IMG/VR virus record: IMGVR_UViG_3300009068_000187
Location: 1-24,128 of that record
DNA: 24,128 bases
Direction: 5' to 3' (one strand)
Source of the DNA: a virus
Every line of letters begins with the position of its first letter. The first letter of the stretch is position 1. Below are positions 5,469 through 13,379 of this stretch, piece after piece. Below the pieces are notes generated by a model. That model was given only the letters and a program-made list of their open reading frames with translations, was not told the origin of the DNA and searched no databases. The position numbers and the translations under genes were made by a program.

Positions 5469-8400
5469 GCCTGGCTTTCCTGGAAACTCAACTGAATCTC
5501 ACCAACTGGTGTGGCAACTGTACTCAGCGCAGTGATCACCACGGCCAGCACTTCTGGGCCATTGGGATAGGTACCTGTGCCTGGAATTGAGCTTTGTCCA
5601 ATCTGTTTGATCTGTGTTAGATCCAAATTGTTCACACCTGTGGCTTGAATTGGAATAGCAAACAATCGTTCACCACCAGTGATGTCTGCTGATACCGCAG
5701 CCACTGTCAAGAACAAATCGTTTGTGGTATTGGCTCCGCCCAATAAACCACCAAGAATCTTCAGTGTATCACCCACAGCATATCCTGTGCCAGGATTTTG
5801 AATGGTGATAGCAGTTGTGGTGTCACTGTAAACAGTTTTCAATGCTTGCAATGTCACTGTGACGTTGGCGCCTGATCCTGAACTTGACACAACAGTAAAT
5901 GCCAGGCCAGAGTAAGTTCTGATAGCACCCGAACTTACCATGGTGCCTGAGCGCGAAAAACCACCAGTGGTGTTTAACGGGGCAGCCTGCACACCACCTG
6001 TGGTTTCATTGTTATATCGAGGAGCAACTGCAAACTGTGTGAAGCTAGGTTGAAAGCCGCCGCCTGCATTGTTCAACCCAGCCCACGTGGTATTGGCTGA
6101 GTCAATATTATTGGGATTCAAAATACCTGTCACAAGATATCGCCCAGCGCTCACGTTCACTGTGAGTGTTTGCAATGTCAACTGCGCACGATTGATCAGG
6201 TCTCGTTGTCCCAAATCTCCAATCACACCATTGCTGACACTGGGTGCCAGTCTCATCAAAAATGCTGTTTGGCTGGCACCTGTTGTGGCCGGTAAACCAT
6301 AGTTGCTTCTGTTGTATGTAAACGCAAATCCTTCGTCACCGTTGAAGTTGCCGTCCATAATAACCGCACTACCCCAGTGACTGACCAAGGGCACACAGGT
6401 GTTGCTGATCAATATCACACCAGCATTGTCAGCATGTGTTGCGGCCGCACTGCTGGTGTAACTGCGGCTTTGTCCTTCAGCCCACTGAGTGAATGTTGCG
6501 GCACGTGTGCAACCAGTCAAGTCATTGCCATTTTTGCCTGAATACTTTATGACTTCACTGTCAATCATCACATAAGCAGGATATGTCACACTTGCTGGTG
6601 GGTAGTCTGTGCCATCAACCAAGGTAATTGTGGTTTGACTGTTGGTAATCGCCCCATTGAGTGAACTTGTGGGAGTTTCATTGGCTGCCTCATATCGTGC
6701 AGGCAAGTTACCTGAACGCATGTACGCTTCGTTGTTCAAGTTGTTGTTGGGACGTCTGTGAGCGTGAACAAATCTACCATCTTGACCACGTATCATCCAA
6801 ATAACTGTACCAGCACCGTACCAGGAATATTCCAACGCATACATCTGCATCTTGCTGGAATCAAATGTAAAACCTGATGCGCCTGTGCCATTGAGTGGGT
6901 CAATGTTGAATTGACTTTGCCGCACACGAAGTTCGTTGCGCAAGGTCATTTTCACCCGAGTTTGATTGGCCACACCACGGAATGTGGGCACCACTGTCAT
7001 TCGGTTGTTGTTGGTGATTGACGCCACACTGTGGCTCATGCCACGTATGACCACAAGATCTCCTACGTTGAGTTGATCCTGGAAACGGCAGTTGCCGTCG
7101 CCGGTCACAAGGTTGGAGCCAACGCTGACACTGACCAGGCCTGCTGTTTGGAATGTGCTTGAACGTTGCACAGCATTCACTGTGATGCCGTCATTTTCCC
7201 AGAACAATCCATTTTGATCATCAAACAAACCTGCACGAATACTTGACCCATGCCAGTTGGTCACATTAATACGTGGCTGTTGTCCCAATACAGGAGTTGC
7301 GCTGCCTAATGTGCCTTGTGCTTGCACCACAAAAGCAGTGTCGCTGGTTATACTTGTAACAATGTATCCTGTGGCATTGTAACCTGATGTGGTAATACCA
7401 CTCAGCGCAACAGTAGCACCAGCATTGAGACCGTGTTCAACATCTGTGGTGATTGTGATATTGCTGTTGACTGTTGTGCCATCTGAAGTGACATTGCTCA
7501 CATCCAGTGTAGGTGCTAACACAGTACCAGTGCTAAAAAAGATACCTTTACCAGACTGATAGCGAAAATATTTCTTAGTCACACGAGTTGCGGCCGCTCC
7601 ACGTGTGGGTGTACCTGGTCCCATGAGCACACCGCCATCAAACGGTCTTGACTGGAACACAGCATTGCTTCGCACGTTGATTGTGGCTGCTAAACTGCCA
7701 CTTACCACAGCACCTGTCTTGGCAGTGAACTGGAATGTGGTTGTGCTGGGGATGGCATTCACAATGAATGATCCTTCAGCATACGCAGTGTTTGTGCCTG
7801 CAGTCATGTCTACCACAATTGGACAACCAGGGAACAGGCCATGTGCATACAGCGTGGTCACTGTGATGATACTGGGATTGCCCCCGTCGCTGACCACTGA
7901 AACAATGTCAAAATCGGCGCCTGTGTAAGGAAATGCTTGTCGCACGGATGTATCAGTTTGATTCACTGGGTAGCCAGGTGCCACGTTGAGTGCTCGGCGC
8001 GGGTAGTAAGCAAAGTTGTTGGTTTCACCCAAGTACACAATGTTGATACCTTCAGCATTGGTTGCTGATGTATTTTGCAAACTAATATATTCGTTGGCAT
8101 CCAATGGTGTGTCTGTGACGTTGACGGTAACAGTGGGAATGGTATTTGATCCACCATAAAAAATACCAGTCATGCGGATCAGGGGTGATCCAATGCCTGC
8201 TGTGGTCAATCCCGTGGTGTTGAATTGTGTACGGCTGATGGTTTGTGTGCCATTGACTGCGGTACTAGCCGTGGTCATTTTGACCAATTCTACGTTGCTA
8301 CTTAACTTTTGAAATACTGAACCTGTTACAAAAGAGTTGGCTGCAGAAATGTTGTACCAGCCGCGATTCAGTTGCAATGTGGTTGCATCAGTGACTTCTT

Positions 8401-9421
8401 GCACTTGTGCAACTTCAATGGTGCTGGCAACAAATACGTTTTTACCTGTGGCAATATTTGCGGCTGAAGAATTAGTACCATTGCTTTGACGCACAACTGT
8501 GAGTGCATTTGTACTCACTGAAGTCACTGCCATGAGTTCGTATATGTTTGTTGTGTCAGTTTGTACAATGATGTACGTGCCGGCCACAATGCCTGCGGTG
8601 CTGGCATTTGTCACGTTGACTGTTGTGGTGGCAACACTGGTAATAGCACTGACTGCTGTGGTGGTTCCACCTGAAGTAGGCAACCCAACCAGCATGATGT
8701 TGTCTAGTGCAGACAGTCCAGTTGTGCTGGCCACAGTGAATGTGCGTTCTGCTGAACTGTTGACGTTGGCAGTGAGATAACTGGTGACAAAAGGGGTGAC
8801 GTTGCCTTGTGTTTGACTGATTAGCAGTGCATAATCATTCGTGATGAATGGTGGGGTTCCAGCATCTGCTGTGTTGATTGATGTGTCAGCGTTGCTGGTC
8901 AACAAGTTGGTACTGCTCAACAATGTGGCATAACCATTGGTGTTGTACACCAAGTCTGATCCCACATCTTCGTAGAAACTAGGAATGTTGTTGATGGTAC
9001 TCACGTTCTGCCATTTGGTATTTTGCAAGCCATATTCAAAGTCAGCGTCAATCAGCGATTCTGGATTACTAACACGTTCTCGTCCAATGGCATCCATGCC
9101 AAAGTCCCAGGGTTGAACACTGAGATTGCGATCTTCTACATAGATGGCCAGTTTGTCATTGGCACTCAAACTGCTGGTATCCAAGTCCAAGTTCAGTGTG
9201 GTAACACCTGCATAGGCTGTGGGCAGGCCAGCAATGGTGCCTGAACTCCAACTTACTGTGCCACCTTGTGTGGGTGCTCCAAAGTTGTAGATTGACGTGT
9301 TGGTTGTGGTATCGTATATGGCCAAGAAGTCCTCCAGGTTGATACGATCCTGGACTTGTACAGTGCCTAGACCTGCTGTGCCTGGTGTGAATACGTACTC
9401 GTATATTCTTTTTCTTGCCAT
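5465..9421 (-). CDS. Large virion structural/adhesin protein (1318 aa)
   Basis: The N-terminus MARKRIYEYVFTPGTAGLGT...INLEDFLAIYDTTTN is a type found at the start of large structural proteins of aquatic T4-like phages and probably anchors the protein to the virion. The body is Thr/Ser/Asn-rich beta structure. Residues ~225-355 hold repeated 'TFTVASTTGLS...AGTYIIV' modules. At ~505-570 and ~640-700 there are two copies of an HGL-type module (ITVTT..HGL.. followed by a T-x-F strand). At ~835-930 lies a more globular aromatic segment (MYALEYSWYGAGTVIWMIRG; FVHAHRRPNN), and at ~950-985 a MIDSEVIKYSGKNGNDLTGCTRA module common in phage adhesins. GGAG precedes the ATG by 9 nt, and the start lies 3 nt after the stop of the 130-aa gene. 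Its TAA shares bases with the Nudix stop on the other strand. A neck- or tail-attached fibre is likely; the precise role is unknown. Confidence 0.78.
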   Translation of the reverse strand: MARKRIYEYVFTPGTAGLGTVQVQDRINLEDFLAIYDTTTNTSIYNFGAPTQGGTVSWSSGTIAGLPTAYAGVTTLNLDLDTSSLSANDKLAIYVEDRNLSVQPWDFGMDAIGRERVSNPESLIDADFEYGLQNTKWQNVSTINNIPSFYEDVGSDLVYNTNGYATLLSSTNLLTSNADTSINTADAGTPPFITNDYALLISQTQGNVTPFVTSYLTANVNSSAERTFTVASTTGLSALDNIMLVGLPTSGGTTTAVSAITSVATTTVNVTNASTAGIVAGTYIIVQTDTTNIYELMAVTSVSTNALTVVRQSNGTNSSAANIATGKNVFVASTIEVAQVQEVTDATTLQLNRGWYNISAANSFVTGSVFQKLSSNVELVKMTTASTAVNGTQTISRTQFNTTGLTTAGIGSPLIRMTGIFYGGSNTIPTVTVNVTDTPLDANEYISLQNTSATNAEGINIVYLGETNNFAYYPRRALNVAPGYPVNQTDTSVRQAFPYTGADFDIVSVVSDGGNPSIITVTTLYAHGLFPGCPIVVDMTAGTNTAYAEGSFIVNAIPSTTTFQFTAKTGAVVSGSLAATINVRSNAVFQSRPFDGGVLMGPGTPTRGAAATRVTKKYFRYQSGKGIFFSTGTVLAPTLDVSNVTSDGTTVNSNITITTDVEHGLNAGATVALSGITTSGYNATGYIVTSITSDTAFVVQAQGTLGSATPVLGQQPRINVTNWHGSSIRAGLFDDQNGLFWENDGITVNAVQRSSTFQTAGLVSVSVGSNLVTGDGNCRFQDQLNVGDLVVIRGMSHSVASITNNNRMTVVPTFRGVANQTRVKMTLRNELRVRQSQFNIDPLNGTGASGFTFDSSKMQMYALEYSWYGAGTVIWMIRGQDGRFVHAHRRPNNNLNNEAYMRSGNLPARYEAANETPTSSLNGAITNSQTTITLVDGTDYPPASVTYPAYVMIDSEVIKYSGKNGNDLTGCTRAATFTQWAEGQSRSYTSSAAATHADNAGVILISNTCVPLVSHWGSAVIMDGNFNGDEGFAFTYNRSNYGLPATTGASQTAFLMRLAPSVSNGVIGDLGQRDLINRAQLTLQTLTVNVSAGRYLVTGILNPNNIDSANTTWAGLNNAGGGFQPSFTQFAVAPRYNNETTGGVQAAPLNTTGGFSRSGTMVSSGAIRTYSGLAFTVVSSSGSGANVTVTLQALKTVYSDTTTAITIQNPGTGYAVGDTLKILGGLLGGANTTNDLFLTVAAVSADITGGERLFAIPIQATGVNNLDLTQIKQIGQSSIPGTGTYPNGPEVLAVVITALSTVATPVGEIQLSFQESQA

Positions 9422-9424
9422 TTC

Positions 9425-9817
9425 TTAAACTCCAAATATGATTTGATTAGCGGTCAACGTTGCTTGTGTGTTGACACTGAACCGGTCGTAATTAATTGTG
9501 CCCTGTGCAATTTTACTATTTGTCACAGTGGCATCACTGGGTGTACCTGTATATAGCGTATCTCCAAACAGCAAGCCAAAGAACGATGTCAATGCTGCAG
9601 GAGGCGTTGCAAAACTAATTTGTGATCCTGATATTGAGAAACTAACACCAGGATTCAATATCACACCGTTCAAACTCACCATCATGGCATAAGCAGTGGG
9701 CGGGTTGAACGGAACTCCACTGATGTTGATGTCAAATGTTTGTTGTACTCCATTGAAGGTCAGGTTGTCCATTTTACGGTATTGACCAATCTGCGGTGAA
9801 TTGCCTAAATAACTCAT
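9425..9817 (-). CDS. Short MSYLG-type fibre protein (130 aa)
   Basis: Its N-terminal module (MSYLGNSPQIG, then a TFDINISG beta strand, an MVSLNGVIL strand and a final ISFATPPA strand) parallels the first ~85 residues of the 1075-aa fibre encoded just upstream (MSYLG.QP, FTLARSV, VMIGSTLQ, VLQFTSAP). The remaining ~50 residues (DATVTNSKIAQGTINYDRF...) look like a short stalk start. The most economical reading is a minimal paralogue of the fibre's attachment domain, perhaps an adaptor or a stub fibre. The start overlaps the preceding stop by one base (TAATG), with GGAAG upstream. No catalytic motif is visible. Confidence 0.75.
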   Translation of the reverse strand: MSYLGNSPQIGQYRKMDNLTFNGVQQTFDINISGVPFNPPTAYAMMVSLNGVILNPGVSFSISGSQISFATPPAALTSFFGLLFGDTLYTGTPSDATVTNSKIAQGTINYDRFSVNTQATLTANQIIFGV

Positions 9818-12800
9818 TATAATCTTCCCACAACAATTTCAATTGTACCCGGACCACCTGGGTGATCTTGCACTGCTTTGCCAATCACACTGCCCATGAC
9901 CGGTGTGGCGCAGGCTTTGGCTCTACCGCCTCCGGCACTGACCATCATGTCGCCTTTGGCCACTGCACCAACTACTAGTGTAGGAACACGCCCAGTCAAG
10001 GCCACGGCTGCTGTGTGCTCAACATCAAGGCCGGCATTCATGATGTGTGCAGGATTTGTACTCACCACACCTGCCACACGCACATCATTGATGCCTATTG
10101 CTAAGGTAACTTCCTTGTCACCACCAAAAATCAACACAGTGCCCGGCTCATAGTCAGCATCTGCTTCATACCATTCTGCCAAGTCAGCGTATTGTGCTGA
10201 TGTTGCTTTGGCAAACACAGTGTTGAAATAACCAGTTGCTGATCCAATATTACCACTCAAATTAGCACCAGCATTGACAATGTTGCCAAGTGTGATGTTG
10301 CCAGTAGACACTGTTAAACTTGTACCGGTTATAGCAGCACCTGTGATTGCACCAGTTGCACTGATCAATCCGCCAGTTAAAATGTTGCCACCAGTGATGT
10401 TGGCAGTGACTGAAACTGTGGTACCTGTATGGGTTGTGGCGTTGACATTGGCACCGCCTAACACATTGCCGCCGGTGATGTTACCAGTTGCTGTGATGTT
10501 ACCACTTGCTGATACTGAAACAGCACTCATTGCGGCAGTGGCAATGATATTAGAGCCAGTGATGTTAGCGGTTGTGCTGATACCAGAAATCACGTTGCCA
10601 CTCAAACTGATACCAGTGCCCAAGAAGTATGCACCACTCACGTTGGCTGTGGCAGACACATTGGCTGTGGCACTAATAATGCTGCCTTGTACCAAAGTTG
10701 TTGCAATCATGTTGCCGCCGCGCACATTGGCAGTGGCCACAATATTACCAGTTGCAGTAATCAATCCTGCTGTGTCAATGTTGCCATGTGTGGCATTGCC
10801 AGTACTTGACATCAGGCCGCCAGTTAATACATTACCACCAGTGACGTTGCCTGTTGCACTGTAACTGGCGGCAGTACTTGCACCTGTGATAGACACGGCA
10901 CCACCTGTGATGATGTTTCCACCTGTGATGTTACCTGTTGCAGTGATCAACCCTGCTGTACTGACATTTCCAGCAACAATATTTCCTGTAGCAGTGGCAC
11001 TGCCGCCAGTGAGTATGTTTGCACCTGTTACATTGCCTGCCACACTGAGTGCTGTGGCACTGGTATTAGCAATGGCCACCCTGGTGGCGGTGTTGAATGT
11101 TACTAGTCCTGCTGCCGTAGTGGCAGTGACAGGACCAACGTTGATGTTTGTGGTTGAACCAGCAGCACCGTTTTCGCCAAGGCTCACTGTTTTGGTGTTG
11201 CCTGTGCCTGTGACACCATTACCAATGGCAATGGTCTGTGGGTTTGTGCTTTGCCCAATTTGAATAAATCCAGTCTGTACTGCGCCACCTATTGTGACAT
11301 TGCCTGTGGTTTGACTGGTGCCAATAGTGATGTTTTGCACAGTTCCAGTAAATGCCACATTACCAGCCACGCCCAAGTTTCCAGTTGCACCAATCCAACC
11401 AGTGACGTTTGCGCCCAGTGTGCTAAACACTGCTATGTTTGCTGTTCCGCCTATGCCAATTGAAACGTTGCCACCGGCACTTACAACTCGCACATTGCTG
11501 TTGCCGCTTTGTATGCCTGCAGCATCAATACCAGTTAATTGTGATCCGTTGCCCAGGAAGTAACCGCCAGTTATGTTACCTGAGGTACTGATAAAACCTG
11601 TCAGTGTGAGATTGGCCCCCGACAAATCACCAGTGGCAGCAATGTTGCCCCCAGCATTGACATCGGTGGTTGCACTAAAATTATTGCCGTAAATGTCGCC
11701 AGCAGCCGAAACAATACCTGCGGTACGCAGAGTACCGCCAACCACACTGCCTGTTGTTGATATATTGGTGGTGCCAATTATGTTGCCGCCTGTGATGTTG
11801 CCTACAGAACTTATTGCACCACCAACCAATATGTTGCCGGCTGATACATTGGCTGCTGATGTGATGTTGCCTGTTGCTGTGATCAAGCCTGCGGTTGAAA
11901 CATTGCCAGCAATAATGTTGCCAGTAGCACTGACTGTGGTTGAGGCTGCTACTGCTCCAACAACACTGATACCACCTGACCATACATTGGCAATTTGAGC
12001 ACTGTTGACCACCATATTAACGTTGGCGTTGACTGCGGCAATGGCCACCGATGTGTTGGCATTAAAAATATTACTGGTACTACCAGAAATACCAGTGAGT
12101 GCTGCACCGTTGCCGACAAAATATGTGGCATTGACATTGCCTGTGGCGCTAACGTTGGCTAGAATCAAATCGGTGTATTTGAAACTGGGATCTGTAGTAT
12201 CAACTGTTGTGGTAGGTTGTGTCAACAAGTTTGTAAACAACTTGTATTTGGCATCTGTTATGTCACGGAAGTAACCAGTGTAGCGAAGATTAGCACCATC
12301 AAAGTATTGTGATATCACACCCGAATCGTATGTGTCGCCAGGATTGTTTTCAGCCAAGAAAATAAATGGATCAGTAACAGCCAGGCTGTCTGTACCTGTT
12401 GTGGTAAATGTTCCATTGACAGTGAAATCGCCCACACAGGTAATATCACCTCCTACATTTAAATTACCCACAATGCCTGCACCACCAGAAGTTTTGAAAC
12501 TACCTGTTGATACACTAGTACTTTCGGTAGTGTCGCCGATCACAACGTTGCCACCAATAATGGCATTACCACCAACTCCAAGGCCGCCATTGACTCTTAA
12601 AGCTCCGGTGTCTGTACTGATTGCAGTGGCATTGGCACTAAATGTAGCACGGTTGGTGCCACTTACTGTGACACTCATTGAACTTGCATTAGCCCAGTAG
12701 ATACCTGTGTTGTTTGCAGCCAAACTTACAACACTAGGTGCTGCCACTGTTCCTGCATTAAACGTTGATGCAGTCAAGTCAAGACTGTTCAGTGCACCGC

Positions 12801-13044
12801 CACGATATGTCACAGTGATGTTGTTTGTGCCAGTTGTAGGAGCACTAGTAAACTGTAAAACTATGTTGCCAGCAATGTAATCTGTAAATGGTCTTTGCAG
12901 TGTGCTGCCAATCATGACGTCTAGGTCAGATGCCGATGCCACTGATCTAGCCAGCGTAAACTGTGTGGCCACTGAATTACCGCTGAATGTTTGAGTACTG
13001 GTATTCAGCAGCGGTGTGTTGGGTTGAAGACCAAGATAACTCAT
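9817..13044 (-). CDS. Repeat-shaft tail fibre with C-terminal cap domain (1075 aa)
   Basis: Domain order: residues 1-~85, an MSYLG attachment module; ~85-235, Gly/Asn-rich beta segment (GGLGVGGNAIIGGNVVIG); ~210-300, a globular module with DPFIFLAENN and YTGYFRDITDAKYKLF; ~300-930, a shaft of degenerate 17-residue units around ATGNITGGN, interrupted by FVGNGAALTGI and FLGNGSQLTGI turns; ~935-1075, a compact C-terminal domain beginning ATSAQYADLAEWYEADADYEPG and continuing with VAGVVSTNPAHIMN and GTIEIVVGRL. That last domain resembles the cap found at the end of many phage and bacterial fibre proteins (Peptidase_G2-like or intramolecular-chaperone-like). Whether it self-cleaves cannot be told here. 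The gene overlaps both neighbours by one base. It is probably a trimeric receptor-binding fibre; T4 gp34-37 analogues are functional comparisons only. Confidence 0.82.
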   Translation of the reverse strand: MSYLGLQPNTPLLNTSTQTFSGNSVATQFTLARSVASASDLDVMIGSTLQRPFTDYIAGNIVLQFTSAPTTGTNNITVTYRGGALNSLDLTASTFNAGTVAAPSVVSLAANNTGIYWANASSMSVTVSGTNRATFSANATAISTDTGALRVNGGLGVGGNAIIGGNVVIGDTTESTSVSTGSFKTSGGAGIVGNLNVGGDITCVGDFTVNGTFTTTGTDSLAVTDPFIFLAENNPGDTYDSGVISQYFDGANLRYTGYFRDITDAKYKLFTNLLTQPTTTVDTTDPSFKYTDLILANVSATGNVNATYFVGNGAALTGISGSTSNIFNANTSVAIAAVNANVNMVVNSAQIANVWSGGISVVGAVAASTTVSATGNIIAGNVSTAGLITATGNITSAANVSAGNILVGGAISSVGNITGGNIIGTTNISTTGSVVGGTLRTAGIVSAAGDIYGNNFSATTDVNAGGNIAATGDLSGANLTLTGFISTSGNITGGYFLGNGSQLTGIDAAGIQSGNSNVRVVSAGGNVSIGIGGTANIAVFSTLGANVTGWIGATGNLGVAGNVAFTGTVQNITIGTSQTTGNVTIGGAVQTGFIQIGQSTNPQTIAIGNGVTGTGNTKTVSLGENGAAGSTTNINVGPVTATTAAGLVTFNTATRVAIANTSATALSVAGNVTGANILTGGSATATGNIVAGNVSTAGLITATGNITGGNIITGGAVSITGASTAASYSATGNVTGGNVLTGGLMSSTGNATHGNIDTAGLITATGNIVATANVRGGNMIATTLVQGSIISATANVSATANVSGAYFLGTGISLSGNVISGISTTANITGSNIIATAAMSAVSVSASGNITATGNITGGNVLGGANVNATTHTGTTVSVTANITGGNILTGGLISATGAITGAAITGTSLTVSTGNITLGNIVNAGANLSGNIGSATGYFNTVFAKATSAQYADLAEWYEADADYEPGTVLIFGGDKEVTLAIGINDVRVAGVVSTNPAHIMNAGLDVEHTAAVALTGRVPTLVVGAVAKGDMMVSAGGGRAKACATPVMGSVIGKAVQDHPGGPGTIEIVVGRL
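10270..12170 (-). repeat. Degenerate 51-bp coding repeats, 1075-aa fibre shaft
   Basis: The region encodes successive 17-residue units with the core (S/T)ATGN(I/V)TGGN followed by (I/L/V)xTxGx. On the plus strand the same blocks (gatgttgcc, ccagttgc, aatcc(t/c)gc) recur throughout. Unit sequences differ mainly at third codon positions, so this is an old, selected protein repeat and not a recent microsatellite expansion. The boundaries are approximate. Confidence 0.75.
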
Positions 13045-13376
13045 TAGGTGATTTCCATTATGCTCAAAATTGCATCAATACTGGTGGCGGCACTGCTTTG
13101 AACGTACATTTTGTCCCCGGTGATCATTACAATTTTTTGATCTCCACCAATGGGAATCAACGAAGCTCCTGAGCTGATTGGTGCATTAGCCACAATATAA
13201 GTGTTGGCTGTGGCATTAGCCAAAAACACATTGGCTGTGATTGCACTGCCTGTGGTATTGGTACAAGTCAGTCCAATTACAATAGTGGTTGTACTTGCAG
13301 CCACTGTGTATGCACCTATTTGAGTGGCAGTTGCCCCTATGTTCTGCGAAGTTTTTCGTGTGAAAGTATTTGCCAT
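13044..13376 (-). CDS. Small beta-rich virion protein (110 aa)
   Basis: A Thr/Ala/Ile-rich protein beginning MANTFTRKTSQNIG, with alternating beta strands (TTIVIGLTCTNTTGS; TANVFLANATANTYIVANAPI; SLIPIGGDQKIVMITGDKMYVQSS). It ends AILSIMEIT. Similar short proteins sit among fibre genes in aquatic T4-like phages and are listed as virion structural. It has no known catalytic motif. The start lies 3 nt after the stop of the 1720-aa fibre with AGGA just upstream, and its stop overlaps the 1075-aa fibre start (TAATG). A small fibre-associated or baseplate-decorating protein is plausible; this is context only. Confidence 0.75.
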   Translation of the reverse strand: MANTFTRKTSQNIGATATQIGAYTVAASTTTIVIGLTCTNTTGSAITANVFLANATANTYIVANAPISSGASLIPIGGDQKIVMITGDKMYVQSSAATSIDAILSIMEIT

Positions 13377-13379
13377 TTG

